A stretch of DNA of 64,000 bases. Origin: Bin87 sp965116565 (GTDB lineage: Bacteria > Chloroflexota > Dehalococcoidia > Lucifugimonadales > UBA3495). The notes below the pieces were generated by a model that searched no databases, was not told where the DNA came from, and worked only from the letters and a program-made list of their open reading frames with translations. The stretch covers positions 1,984,001 to 2,048,000 of the forward strand of contig OZ220699.1 in assembly GCA_965116565.1 (NCBI GenBank), read 5' to 3'. A program made the position numbers and the translations under genes. Below, one piece after another: positions 44,426 to 53,735 of this stretch (position 1 is its first letter; every line of letters begins with the position of its first letter).

Positions 44426-44928
44426 TGACTGATCAGCAAAATGATAACCGGGCTGCTACTTGTCACTGGCATCCCACCGTGCCCACCGGTTTGTCCTGCA
44501 GCCAATGTCAGCGGGCGATGTGTACCGACTGCATGGTCCAGGTTCCGGTCGGCATCCGTTGTCGCGAATGCGGCCGTGCGCAACCCTTACCCACGTTTGA
44601 TGTCCGCCCTGCGAATTACGTCAGGGCTATGGTGGTGGCCGGCGTCATCGGGGTCGCCGGGGTTGTGCTCACGGTCCTTTTGGCCTTGTACCTTGGCGGA
44701 CTCGCCTTAGTCATAACCCCCTTGGCAGTGGGCTATGCGACGGCGGAGTTAGTCAGCAGGGTAGTCAATCTCAAACGCAGCCGTGGCTTGATGTACATCG
44801 CTGGCGGGACCGTCGTCCTTATGGTGCTGGTTTCGTTGTTCTTGTTGGATTTTCGTTTGCTGGGACTGTGGGGGTTGTTGGCCACTGTCGGGGGTGTTCT
44901 GATCGCCATCGCGCGCGTCCGTCTTTAG
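44425..44928 (+). CDS. B-box-type zinc-finger membrane protein, unknown function
   Basis: A 167-residue protein. The N-terminus has a zinc-binding segment with CHWHPTVPTGLSCSQCQRAM, then CTDCMVQVPVGIRCRECG: four Cys pairs in the B-box/DUF-like pattern found on rhomboid and other membrane proteins. After it come three or four transmembrane helices (~residues 66-165). Function is unknown. It starts in the plsY stop (TGATG) and its end overlaps the convergent recX end by 4 bp (44925-44928). Confidence 0.82.
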   Translation: MTDQQNDNRAATCHWHPTVPTGLSCSQCQRAMCTDCMVQVPVGIRCRECGRAQPLPTFDVRPANYVRAMVVAGVIGVAGVVLTVLLALYLGGLALVITPLAVGYATAELVSRVVNLKRSRGLMYIAGGTVVLMVLVSLFLLDFRLLGLWGLLATVGGVLIAIARVRL

Positions 44929-45407
44929 CTTGGCTCCCCAAACTCGTCCCAAAGCCGATTGGTGGTGTTCATCACCACGCTGCTCGCAAAACCTCGCCGT
45001 CTCAGGTACTCCCACATCTTGACCCGAAACTTCGCGAACGGCAAGTCTCCGCGCTCTGCCAATCGCCGAGCTTGTCGCTCACCTGCCCGGTAGGCGTTTT
45101 CCGTTTCGTCCAACCCAACCAGGGTTGAGTCTATAATGTCCTCAGCAATTCCTTTTGCGCGCAACTCGCGCCTCAACAGAAACGAACCCCGAGGCCGCCG
45201 TCGAGACCGACTGTCCCTCCACCTCTCGGCGAAATCCCGATCGTCGAGATATCCAAAACGATGCAGCGCGGCCAGCACTTGCTCAACTACGGGTTGGGAG
45301 AAATCTTTCCCAACCCGTCGGCGCACCTCTGTTACGGATCGTTGCCTGAAACTAACGTACCGGAGCGCCACCTGTAGCGCACGGGCGTATTCGTCGCAGG
45401 CGTCCAT
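44925..45407 (-). CDS. recX: Regulatory protein RecX
   Basis: Modulator of RecA filament assembly, 160 residues of three-helix repeats. Family features are ALRYVSFRQRSVTEVRRRV at the N-terminus, ALHRFGYLDDRDFAERWRDS and RELRAKGIAEDIID. Its ATG overlaps the recA TGA by one base (TGATG), so the RecA:RecX ratio is set by coupling. The start is secure because of this overlap. Confidence 0.93.
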   Translation of the reverse strand: MDACDEYARALQVALRYVSFRQRSVTEVRRRVGKDFSQPVVEQVLAALHRFGYLDDRDFAERWRDSRSRRRPRGSFLLRRELRAKGIAEDIIDSTLVGLDETENAYRAGERQARRLAERGDLPFAKFRVKMWEYLRRRGFASSVVMNTTNRLWDEFGEPS

Positions 45408-46519
45408 CAGTTCAGGCTAACCTCGCTTGTACCAACGATATACGGAGTTCCGGCGTTTGGATTAACGCTGTGCCCGTTGGTTAGCTCTTCGGGCGCCGGA
45501 TCGGCGGGGTCCTCCTCTCCACGTATCAATGCTTCAATGATGCCGGAGATTTCCGGATGCTCGCCGAGGAATGATTTGGAATTCTCCCTGCCTTGGCCCA
45601 GGCGGGTATCCCCGTATGAATAGAAAGAGCCAGCTTTCTTGATAATGCCTTGGTTGACACCTATGTCCAACAGGTCACCCATCTTGCTTATGCCCTGGTT
45701 GAACATAATGTCAAACTCGGCCACCCGGAACGGGGCTGCCACTTTGTTTTTGACGATCCGAGCCCTGACCCGGTTGCCGATGATTTCCGAGCCTTGTTTT
45801 AGAGACTCGGTCCTTCGAAGGTCGATCCTTACCGAACTGTAGAATTTCAAGGCCCGTCCACCGGGCGTGACCTCCGGACTGCCATACGTCACACCGATTT
45901 TCTCTCGAATCTGGTTGATGAATACCACCGCCGTGCGGGACCGGTTGATCGCGGCGGTGAGTTTGCGCAGCGCTTGCGACATCAACCTCGCCTGCATGCC
46001 GACGTGAACGTCCCCCATGTCGCCCTCTATTTCGGCTTGTGGGACCAACGCCGCAACGCTGTCTATAACAATGGAGTCAACGGCTCCGCTGCTCACCAGT
46101 TTTTCGGTGATGTCCAGTGCTTGCTCCGCTGAGTCCGGTTGCGATATCAGCAGGTTGTCTAGGTCCAGCCCGCAATTCGCTGCGTACTGTGGATCCAAAG
46201 CGTGCTCGGCGTCGATATAAGCCGCCAACCCGCCCTGTTTCTGAGTCTCGGTCATGATGTGGATCGCGAGAGTGGATTTTCCTGCCGATTCGCCGCCATA
46301 AATCTCGGTAACTCTGCCTCTGGGCAATCCACCCACCCCCAACGCAAGATCCAGGGACAGGGAACCCGTGGATATGGCGTTGGTTACCAAGTGCGCCACC
46401 TGGTCGTCGCCACGCATCACCGCGCCCTTGCCGTGGTCCTTTTCGATCCGGCCGAGAGCGATCTCTAGAGCCGCTATCTTGTCTTTGTCCAGATTAAGAG
46501 TTTCCGGGTTAATTGCCAT
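45407..46519 (-). CDS. recA: Recombinase RecA
   Basis: Strand-exchange protein and SOS co-protease, 370 residues. P-loop GGESAGKST (~residues 68-76), FINQIREKIGVTYGSPEVTP (L1/L2 region), ALKFYSSVRIDLRR and the C-terminal EHPEISGIIE are typical. I set the start at ATG 46519, with GAGG six nt upstream and MAINPETLNLDKDK matching the family; the frame stays open 74 codons further without homology. recX follows in the same transcript. Confidence 0.97.
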   Translation of the reverse strand: MAINPETLNLDKDKIAALEIALGRIEKDHGKGAVMRGDDQVAHLVTNAISTGSLSLDLALGVGGLPRGRVTEIYGGESAGKSTLAIHIMTETQKQGGLAAYIDAEHALDPQYAANCGLDLDNLLISQPDSAEQALDITEKLVSSGAVDSIVIDSVAALVPQAEIEGDMGDVHVGMQARLMSQALRKLTAAINRSRTAVVFINQIREKIGVTYGSPEVTPGGRALKFYSSVRIDLRRTESLKQGSEIIGNRVRARIVKNKVAAPFRVAEFDIMFNQGISKMGDLLDIGVNQGIIKKAGSFYSYGDTRLGQGRENSKSFLGEHPEISGIIEALIRGEEDPADPAPEELTNGHSVNPNAGTPYIVGTSEVSLN

Positions 46520-46854
46520 TTCAAACCTCACACCAAACTGCATTGCTGCTGAGGCCAGCGTAGCACGTGCGTTCCGATAGCGCAATAGTTTTCGGTCAAA
46601 TATTCCAGAATCATTCGCAAATTTTATTGTACGTCGGTCGTTCCATCCGATTCCTGCAGAGTCTTTAAGTTCTGGGTCCCATTGATAAGCGCAGTTCCTC
46701 CTGAGGAACCTGCTGTGATCATGCCGGCATAGCGCTTGCATCGGGCTCGGAATATGCGTCGGGGCCTGGCCCTCGCACCTTTTCTTGCTCCGGATTTCCC
46801 GCCCAACATCACCTGTTATCAGTATGGGGGCTCACGGCCCCCGGGTTAGAAGTC
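46520..46854. other. recA upstream spacer
   Basis: The 335 bp between recA and the glutaredoxin-like gene hold the recA promoter region. A basic 62-codon frame at 46624-46812 (minus) is present but lacks a recognisable family or a good ribosome binding site. I see no tRNA or clear terminator. Confidence 0.5.
46563..46574 (-). promoter_or_regulatory. Possible LexA-type box upstream of recA
   Basis: GAACGCACGTGC on the minus strand, 44 bp upstream of the recA ATG, differs from the Gram-positive GAACN4GTTC box by one base. No promoter pair could be placed around it with confidence. Confidence 0.3.
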
Positions 46855-47553
46855 TCAAAAACCTCCCTCGAACCCGATGGTTACCACGCCATTCTCGACG
46901 ACGATCGGCGTGATGCGCTCCCCGCCTGATAGCTCTAGGAGTGCCGGAATCTGGTCCGGTTGCTTCGAAACGTCGATCTCGGTATACGGCACCCTTTGCC
47001 GCCTGTAGTGCATCTTCGCCTGCGCTGAGAACGGGCAATCCGGGTGCGTATATAGGATGATTTCGGTCTGCTCTGCCGTGGTCAAAATAGTCTCCTGCGC
47101 CGATTCTATGAGCGCTTTTGTGAGGTTGCCCAATTTTACGTAGCGGCCCCGCATAAAGCAACGCTGCCTTGGAGTGAGGAGCGTGATATCGCCCTGCGCG
47201 ACAACCATGGGTGGGCCGTGCTCGTCAAAAATGAGGCGATCGTGTGCCTGAGCCTCTCTCATCTCACTGAGTGATGGGATATCCGGGTCGCTGCTGTAGT
47301 TCTGAACTCCCGCTTGAATAACGATCGACCCCAACACCTGCAAAGCCATACACCCGATCGTTGCTTGAACTGCACGTCCGTTCCGCAATCGACCTACCAT
47401 GTCAAAAAGGTCACCCAGTCCCGCCAGACGTGACAACAGTCGCAACGGCCATTCGTCGGCGATAAGATCGCAGACCGCGCGGTAAGACCGGCGTCCGATA
47501 AATATCCAGCCGGTGCGGTCCCAACGGCACCGCGTCAGTCGCAGCGCTGGCAT
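46855..47553 (-). CDS. Protein with C-terminal glutaredoxin-like domain
   Basis: The last ~75 residues (EIILYTHPDCPFSAQAKMHY to the end) form a glutaredoxin fold with a monothiol-type CPFS active site and a cis-Pro (ITPIVV) in the substrate loop. The upstream part has no family I recognise. The start is uncertain: the frame runs from 47553, but a plausible shorter start is ATG 47262 (MREAQAHDRLIF), which would give a 135-residue protein. Likely role: redox or metal/cluster handling, from the glutaredoxin domain alone. Confidence 0.7.
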   Translation of the reverse strand: MPALRLTRCRWDRTGWIFIGRRSYRAVCDLIADEWPLRLLSRLAGLGDLFDMVGRLRNGRAVQATIGCMALQVLGSIVIQAGVQNYSSDPDIPSLSEMREAQAHDRLIFDEHGPPMVVAQGDITLLTPRQRCFMRGRYVKLGNLTKALIESAQETILTTAEQTEIILYTHPDCPFSAQAKMHYRRQRVPYTEIDVSKQPDQIPALLELSGGERITPIVVENGVVTIGFEGGF

Positions 47554-47791
47554 CCCGGCTCGGCCTCAGGGTCGCGTCGGTCGCAAACTTTGAGGCAACA
47601 AAATCCATGCGTTAAGCCCCGGTCGTAGGGATGACAACGACCACATCATCATGCCCGCCTCAGGACGGTCCGGCAGGCGATCATCGAGATTCCAATAACC
47701 GCCGCGACTAGGAAGAAGAGCCAGTCAACTAACAAGGAGGCGAATCAAATCGCCATTTTGGACCAGAAAAACAATATTCGGTCTGTTTCGG

Positions 47792-48745
47792 TCATATCGG
47801 AACGGGTTGCTGTTCCAGTAGGTCCGCAATCACGGCTTCCTGAGTACGCTCGCGCAGCCGCGCCATGCTTTTGAGTATGACCCGATGTGCGAGCGCCGGA
47901 ACCGCCATTGCCTTGATGTCGTCGGGTGTAACGAATTCTTGCCCTCGCACCGCTGCCAGTGCCTGAGCTCCCCGGTATAGACCCAACGTCGCTCGGGGAC
48001 TGGCGCCCAACTCCACGTCCACGTGGTCGCGCGTGGACCGTACCAACTGAACCAGGTACGCCCGTAGCACTGGGCTGATGTAAACCTGCCGGACCATCGC
48101 CTGGATTCTGAGGACTTCGTCGGCCGACGCCACTGGTTTCAACTCCCTCAGCGGGTCCGCATCCTCGAACCGTTCAACCATGGCTTCCTCGTCGTCTTCC
48201 GAAGGATATCCGAGGCTCAGCCTCATCAAAAAGCGGTCGATCTGTGCCTCCGGAAGCGGAAAGGTTCCCTCGAGCTCGATTGGATTCTGAGTCGCCAAGA
48301 CCATGAAGGGCGACGGCAATCGCACGGTGTCCTGGTCCACCGTTACCTGACCCTCTGCCATCGCCTCCAGCAACGCCGATTGTGTCCTGGGCGTGGCCCT
48401 GTTGATCTCATCCGCTAACACCACTTGCGAGATTACCGGACCCGGTCGGAATTCGAACCGACCACTTTGCTGGTTGTAATAATTGATTCCCGTGATGTCC
48501 GATGGCATAAGGTCCGGCGTAAACTGAATCCGTCGAAACTCGCAGTCCAGGGAATTCGCCAGGGACCGTGCCAAAGTAGTCTTCCCGATGCCGGGGACGT
48601 CTTCCACCAGGATGTGCCCGGCGCTGAATAAAGCGGCCAATGTAAATTCGATCACCTCATCCTTTCCGATGATCGCCCGTTGTATGTTGTCCCGAATGGC
48701 TGACGCGGCATCCGCAACGTGCTGGATTTGTGACGCAGTGATCAA
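47792..48745 (-). CDS. MoxR-family AAA+ ATPase
   Basis: A 317-residue AAA+ chaperone-like ATPase. Walker A is EDVPGIGKTTLARSLA (~residues 49-64), Walker B is VVLADEINRA (~109-118), with TQNPIELEGTFPLPEAQIDRF and the C-terminal lid containing SPRATLGLYRGAQALA. MoxR proteins usually act with VWA/DUF58 proteins to insert cofactors or fold complexes, but no such partner is visible here. The start is TTG at 48745, overlapping the TGA of the upstream nucleotidyltransferase gene by four bases (48742-48745). Confidence 0.92.
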   Translation of the reverse strand: MITASQIQHVADAASAIRDNIQRAIIGKDEVIEFTLAALFSAGHILVEDVPGIGKTTLARSLANSLDCEFRRIQFTPDLMPSDITGINYYNQQSGRFEFRPGPVISQVVLADEINRATPRTQSALLEAMAEGQVTVDQDTVRLPSPFMVLATQNPIELEGTFPLPEAQIDRFLMRLSLGYPSEDDEEAMVERFEDADPLRELKPVASADEVLRIQAMVRQVYISPVLRAYLVQLVRSTRDHVDVELGASPRATLGLYRGAQALAAVRGQEFVTPDDIKAMAVPALAHRVILKSMARLRERTQEAVIADLLEQQPVPI

Positions 48746-49470
48746 GATGTTCCCCGCTTTGCCGCTTCCATAATCGTTCGTAGATGAGCTTCCACCTCGT
48801 TCAAATCTTTGAACGAGTCAACACTTTGCCAGAATTTGTCGGTCCGCACCGCAGACATGCGCCCAGCTGCGGCTAACTCTGGGAAAGTAGTGGTCTCGTG
48901 GTCCCCAACGTCAGGAAGAAACGTTTCAATAGCGGGATTCAGCACGTACACGCCGCCGTTAATCATGTGCGGTAGCCTGGATTTCTCTTGAAATCGGATG
49001 ATTTTGCCTTCGGGGTCAGTATCAACGATACCGTAGGGACTGACCATGGGCACCGTCAATATGGTGGCCATGTGCGACGGACCCGCAGCCGCTCGTTTGT
49101 CGAAATCCGCCAATATCTTGCTAATGTCGGCTTGCGTCAGCACATCGCCGTTGGTGGCTATCACCCGGCGCTCAACGTTGATGAGCCCATGGAGGCCACA
49201 CTTGAGCGCTCCACCTCGTCCGAGGGGTTCGCGCTCGTAGCTGTAATGCGCGCGGATCCCAAATGCAGCGCCGTCCCTGAAATAATCTTCTATCATCTGC
49301 CCCAGGTAACCGACCAGAAAGACCACGTCGGTGACCCCGGCAGTCCGCAACCAGTTCACCTGATGCGCCAGAATCGGCTCGCCGCCAACGCGCACCATCG
49401 GTTTGGGGACCGTGTCCGTCAACGGACGCAATCGTTCACCCTTACCTCCGGCCAGAATCAGAGCGTACAT
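48742..49470 (-). CDS. NDP-sugar nucleotidyltransferase
   Basis: Sugar-1-phosphate nucleotidyltransferase (glucose/mannose-1-phosphate type), 242 residues. N-terminal ALILAGGKGERLRPLTDTVP is the nucleotide-binding signature, followed by KPMVRVGGEPIL and TNGDVLTQADIS (metal-binding Asp). It would supply activated sugar for surface glycans. I set ATG 49470; the frame extends upstream to 49521 without homology. It shares four bases with moxR. Confidence 0.9.
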   Translation of the reverse strand: MYALILAGGKGERLRPLTDTVPKPMVRVGGEPILAHQVNWLRTAGVTDVVFLVGYLGQMIEDYFRDGAAFGIRAHYSYEREPLGRGGALKCGLHGLINVERRVIATNGDVLTQADISKILADFDKRAAAGPSHMATILTVPMVSPYGIVDTDPEGKIIRFQEKSRLPHMINGGVYVLNPAIETFLPDVGDHETTTFPELAAAGRMSAVRTDKFWQSVDSFKDLNEVEAHLRTIMEAAKRGTS

Positions 49471-49507
49471 GGTAGCGGGTATCGTACCCCCGCCCATTCG
49501 GCAGGTC

Positions 49508-49544
49508 AACAGAAACGCCATCGCCCCTTGATCAGGCGATGGCG
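49508..49544 (-). terminator. Terminator after the TRAP dctQM unit
   Basis: A perfect 10-bp stem GGCGATGGCG...CGCCATCGCC... (49516-49525 with 49535-49544) with a 9-nt loop. Read on the minus strand it is followed by TTTCTGTT (49508-49515), after the stop of the TRAP permease. Confidence 0.7.
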
Positions 49545-49579
49545 ATCCGGTATCAGAGTGGACGGCGTGTCTGCGCTTG

Positions 49580-51262
49580 CTAATTGTATGCGCGCGGTCT
49601 GAACTCAGATGAACAGTACCTCACGCTCTCCCAGAACCCTGAGGCTTCCCGCTCCACGTTGATCGCTTGCAGAAAATCTCGACTCGGGTCGTCGTATATG
49701 ATGCACGGTGCCCAAAGCGCTATGTCGGGGAACGCAAATAACAACGCGATCACTACGGCCATGCAGGCCATGAACGGCAATACCCCTATGTACACGTCCG
49801 TGATCGTGCTTTCTCGTAACGCCTGCTGTGCCGCCGCGGTTTGCTCCGCCATCTCTTGATCGACGTCTTGCCGAACTCCGTGCAGGATGTACAGATTAAT
49901 GCCTTCGGGAGGGCTGATCAGGGCTGCTTCCACCAGGATCACCATGATAATTCCGAACCAGATCAGGTCCACTCCGACCGCTTCCAGAGAGGGGGTGAGG
50001 ATCGGGATCGTGGTCACCAACATGGCGAAGCTTTCCATGAAAGTTCCCAGCAACAGGTAGAAGAACACCAGGATGATCACGAACTGCAGCGCGTTGAGAT
50101 TCAAGGCCGTGATCCATTCTGAGATGTCCTGAGAAATACCCAGGCGAGCGAATGCGAAGCTCAAAGTGAACGCAGCCATTACGATCAGCATGATCATAGA
50201 CGACGTCCGGACTGTGGAGATAATCGCATCCAGGAGCATGTAGCGCATCCCGCGGATCGAATCTCCCCAGGAGGAGTAAGTTCCCGCGGGTTTTTTGTAC
50301 AGTTCGTTGGCTATAGCGACCACCAAGGCGCCGAACACGCCCAAAGCGGCCGCCTCGGTAGGGGTGGCCCAACCAGTGTAGATCGACCCCAGCACCACCA
50401 GTATGATGATCAGGACCGGGATGATCGCCAACATTCCGACAGTGGCCTCTTTGATCATCCGGAGCCATTCGCTCATCGCCTCCCCGTAGGACAGCGTCGA
50501 ACGCCCACGTCGGTAGGCTGCACGCTCGACGGGATCCGAGAGCGCAGCCTCTACTTCCTGCTCTTGCCTCAGCACTTCAACCTGATCATCGGAATATCGT
50601 TGGATTCCGATACCGCTGAACCAAGCCCGGTAGAGCCTGCGAACTTCGTCGTCCATGGGTGCGGTACGCGGCAGCACCACAGAGGTGACGATCATCATCA
50701 ATATCATGGTGAATGCCAGCAGGAATCCGGGTATGAATCCACCCATGTACAATCGCCCGATGGACTCTTCGACCAGCACGCCATAGATGATCAGCCCAAT
50801 GCTGGGCGGAATAAGTATGCCCAGCGTGCCTCCCGCTGCCAGAGACCCGATAACCAGCCGTTCGCTGTATCCCCGTTGGCGGAACGACGGCAGCGACACC
50901 CGGCTGATGGTGGCGGAGGTTGCGACGCTCGAGCCGGAGCAGGCAGCGAACACTGCGCAGGATGCGATGTTTGTGTGGAGCAGTCCGCCGGGCAGGAAAA
51001 CCAGCCAACGCGACAGTGCGCCGTACATGCGCTCGCCCATTCCAGACCGCAGCATCAACTCGCCCATCAGCAGGAACAACGGCACCGCTACCAGGATGAA
51101 GTTGGTATTGCTCTCCCAGGCTTTGTTGCCAAGGATATTCCACAACGGCGCATCGGAGAACACCTGCATCATCACCAATGAAAGCACGCCGAGAGCGCCG
51201 GCCACATAGAGGCCGATCAGGAAGAAAACTCCCATCATGCTGAACGCGGTGATGATTGCCAT
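49580..51262 (-). CDS. dctM: TRAP transporter large permease (DctM)
   Basis: Multi-helix permease of a tripartite ATP-independent periplasmic transporter for organic acids or similar solutes. At 560 residues it is longer than the usual ~430. The extra length comes from a hydrophilic insert (~residues 195-270) and a C-terminal extension. Core motifs are PLFLLMGELMLRSGMGERMY, CSGSSVATSATISRVSLP, GTLGILIPPSIGLIIYGVLVEES and FMESFAMLVTTIPILTP. GGAGG lies 10 nt before ATG 51262. The substrate is unknown. Confidence 0.93.
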   Translation of the reverse strand: MAIITAFSMMGVFFLIGLYVAGALGVLSLVMMQVFSDAPLWNILGNKAWESNTNFILVAVPLFLLMGELMLRSGMGERMYGALSRWLVFLPGGLLHTNIASCAVFAACSGSSVATSATISRVSLPSFRQRGYSERLVIGSLAAGGTLGILIPPSIGLIIYGVLVEESIGRLYMGGFIPGFLLAFTMILMMIVTSVVLPRTAPMDDEVRRLYRAWFSGIGIQRYSDDQVEVLRQEQEVEAALSDPVERAAYRRGRSTLSYGEAMSEWLRMIKEATVGMLAIIPVLIIILVVLGSIYTGWATPTEAAALGVFGALVVAIANELYKKPAGTYSSWGDSIRGMRYMLLDAIISTVRTSSMIMLIVMAAFTLSFAFARLGISQDISEWITALNLNALQFVIILVFFYLLLGTFMESFAMLVTTIPILTPSLEAVGVDLIWFGIIMVILVEAALISPPEGINLYILHGVRQDVDQEMAEQTAAAQQALRESTITDVYIGVLPFMACMAVVIALLFAFPDIALWAPCIIYDDPSRDFLQAINVEREASGFWESVRYCSSEFRPRAYN

Positions 51263-51346
51263 CGTTTGCAGTCCTCCGGGCAGTTACCGTCGGTTGAAAA
51301 CGCGTATTGTATTGCCGTCGGCGAGGCGCGTTTCTGCGAGATTTGC

Positions 51347-52087
51347 TTACACGCCGGAGGCCGCTTCCTCGACAACCTGAGCATCCGCAGCCAGATCGGC
51401 TATGTCGCCTCCGCTGCTCTTGTGCCAGATCTCCAGCAACCCTCGAACTATCATGCTCAGCATCCATTGGGCTGAAGTGAAAGCCAGCATGGTGAATCCT
51501 ACAGCGACGATAATTTGAAACATCCAAAGTTCTGGTAGAAAGTTGCCGATTAAGTATGTATTGGCCAACGCGGGCTCACATGCCGAACCAAGTTTCGCGG
51601 GATCGTCTTGCCCCAGCAGGTTCATCACGAATCGGTCCCAACCGCTGGATGGTGTGTCGGGTGCATTTCGGATGCAATAGGATTTAAGAACTTCCTTCCA
51701 CGCGTACCACGCGGTAATTAATCCGAAGAACCCCACCGAACCCAGCGCCAGCCAGTCCGCGACGGACCGCATGTATGGATGGATGCGGGAAAACAGCGGC
51801 AACAACACGTCAATTCGCACATGAGAACCCGTGCGCAGGGAATACGAAAATGCCCACGTCCCCGCAAACGCGAGGATATATCCACCCACCAATTCCTGGT
51901 TTCCCAGCACCGGACCACCCAGTTTGCGCACGATCACCTGGTAGGTGATGTATATGCCCAACAGGAGGAGCAACGTTCCGCAAATATAGCCGAATCCGCG
52001 ATAAACGTAGTCGAGCCATCCGTCAATCCGGTAAATCAACCGGGTGATGCTTACGGCTGGTGAGGTTGGCGTGCCTTGGGTAGTCAA
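51347..52087 (-). CDS. dctQ: TRAP transporter small permease (DctQ)
   Basis: Four-helix membrane subunit, 246 residues. The family features RIDGWLDYVYRGFGYICG (N-terminal helix), VGGYILAFAGTWAFSYSLRTGSHVRIDVL and the last helix AVGFTMLAFTSAQWML are present. An insert with Cys residues (SYCIRNAPDTPSSGWDRF, LGSACEPALAN) lies in the loop before the last helix. It starts with TTG at 52087. It is followed by dctM after an 84-bp gap, as in most TRAP operons. Confidence 0.88.
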   Translation of the reverse strand: MTTQGTPTSPAVSITRLIYRIDGWLDYVYRGFGYICGTLLLLLGIYITYQVIVRKLGGPVLGNQELVGGYILAFAGTWAFSYSLRTGSHVRIDVLLPLFSRIHPYMRSVADWLALGSVGFFGLITAWYAWKEVLKSYCIRNAPDTPSSGWDRFVMNLLGQDDPAKLGSACEPALANTYLIGNFLPELWMFQIIVAVGFTMLAFTSAQWMLSMIVRGLLEIWHKSSGGDIADLAADAQVVEEAASGV

Positions 52088-52259
52088 CCTGGGCCTCCAA
52101 CAGCGGGTCGGGCTATTACGTGCGAAACGCCAGAAGTTACTTGTTCTTGAATTCCCAGTCGGCGCAGAGCCATTTCATCCCCACAGATTCGGCAGTTGCG
52201 GACTATATTTGCCGGACAGATAAATGTCAACCGAACTCGTCGTCCCGGCTGTCGCCGTT

Positions 52260-53496
52260 TCATCCGTCCGCCCGGCAACCGTGTCGTAGAAGTCGAAAGA
52301 GTCCGGGCAAAAGGTTAGCTGATATCCTCTGCTCGTCCATCCGGTCCCACCCGACCCCGATTATCTGCTCCGGTTGTTCGTTGTGAATCGGCGCCGTCTC
52401 GTTGCCCGGGCCGTCCGTTCGCTCCACCCATCGTGGAAGAACATTGCTGGGACCTGTCTGGAACAGAGCATCGCGGATTCCCGAAGAAAAATCCGCGCAT
52501 TCCATGTTGGTGTCGGCGGTGTTTTCGTCGGTGCCTTCCTGAGCCCAGCTGGTCTCAACCCACCCACGCGATGTGGGCTGGTGCCACTCCCCTTCCTCCT
52601 TGGCGATGGCCTGGTGGTCCGGCGGAATTGACTCCCGCACATGTTTGTTCATGATTACGCGGGTCACGCCGATAGCGACGATCGGTCCTAACCGATGGTT
52701 GGTTACCTCGTACCAACGGACTCAGGCACCGCAAGTCGCGCAAGACACCGCGGCGTCCAAAACTCCGCGCTTCAATGCGGTGTACGCGTCGGCGGATGCC
52801 ATGAACTGGGGGTCATCGCCCTTCCTTCCAGGAGGTCGGTCAGTACGGGGTTGTGGCTCCGGGTCTTCACCCTTCGAAGTCTTCCAACGCATTCAACGCC
52901 CTGGAGTAGAAATAGTAATTGCTCTCATATTGGATCTCCGTCATGACGATCCCGTTCGACTGCTTTTCGATGATCCGGTGAATGCCCTCGCAGGCAGCGT
53001 CGATTGCGGCGAAGTTGTTCGTTGAATTCTGGTGCAGTCCCCAGAAGTTGGCGACGCCAATGATCTGCGGGTCACCACCGATATCTCCGGAGTAAATCTC
53101 CGCCAACTCCATCGTGAACTCCACGATAAGACGCAGGGAGTCAGGGACGGCCAAACCCAACACGGGGACAGAACTGATCTGGAACTTCAGGCGGCCGTTC
53201 GTGCGGTGCTTCACACGCTCAATGTATGCGTCAGTACACTGTTCTTCCTCCGTGGAATAAATCAACTTGCGAAAGTTGCCGGTCCGGCCGGTGGAGACCC
53301 ATGGGATTTTGACCTCCGGCTCCTGCATCGCGGTACTTTCGCCCGAAGCGGAGCCGCCGGCCGCAGGCCCCCGGACTGGCCGTAGCCTCACCGACGCCGC
53401 ACGCGGCCAACAATGTGAACTACGCGAACAGCTTCTCGGCCACAGGTATTTTTCTACGACAACGCGGGAGAATTTGTTTGTTGTTCCGAAGTACAT
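52260..53496 (-). pseudogene. Decayed TRAP solute-binding protein (dctP) gene
   Basis: Remains of a DctP-type lipoprotein, homologous to the gene at 53.7-55.0 kb. A lipobox LLAAC (53399-53413) lies in one frame, where a TAG (53420-53422) breaks the signal peptide (LFA-stop-FT). The mature part (PWVSTGRTGNFRK to RALNALEDFEG) continues in a second frame that stops at 52867. The next segment (DPQFMASADAYTALKRGVLD...CATCG) is in a third frame and meets TGA at 52722-52724, where the paralogue has Gly. The C-terminal part (NVLPRWVERTDGPGNETA) runs to 52260. At least two nonsense and two frameshift lesions rule out function. Confidence 0.88.
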
Positions 53497-53682
53497 ATCC
53501 CCCCCTGTTGCTCAAAAGCCGGATGTTTTGCGCCCCGCGAGGCGTCCGAAATGTGCGCTTTGCTACGAACCCGCGAGTCCATGCCAACTAATACTGGCTG
53601 TCCAACCAAAAGGAGCAACCACTTGGGAGGATCATTTGGTTACGAGGGTCGCAAACAAATACGGCTGGTTCATAACAAATAT

Positions 53683-53710
53683 CTGAGGGCGGTTAGACAA
53701 CCGCCCTCAG
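53683..53710 (-). terminator. Terminator after the second dctP
   Basis: A perfect 12-bp stem CTGAGGGCGGTT / AACCGCCCTCAG with loop AGAC, followed on the minus strand by ATATTTGTTA. It lies 26 bp below the TAG at 53736-53738, which supports that TAG as the original end of the dctP gene. Confidence 0.8.
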
Positions 53711-53735
53711 AATCGCGAAAACCGTGTTCGTTCGG

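Noticed and set aside
46624..46812. Basic 62-codon frame upstream of recA (minus)
   Set aside because: No recognised family, no good ribosome binding site and it lies in the recA promoter spacer. It may be chance.
47640..47750. Hydrophobic ~30-codon frame on the minus strand between the glutaredoxin-like gene and moxR
   Set aside because: Short, no ribosome binding site and no family; not enough to call a small membrane protein.
52722..52724. TGA in the dctP remnant as a second selenocysteine
   Set aside because: It aligns with a glycine of the intact paralogue, not a catalytic Cys, and the gene carries further lesions.
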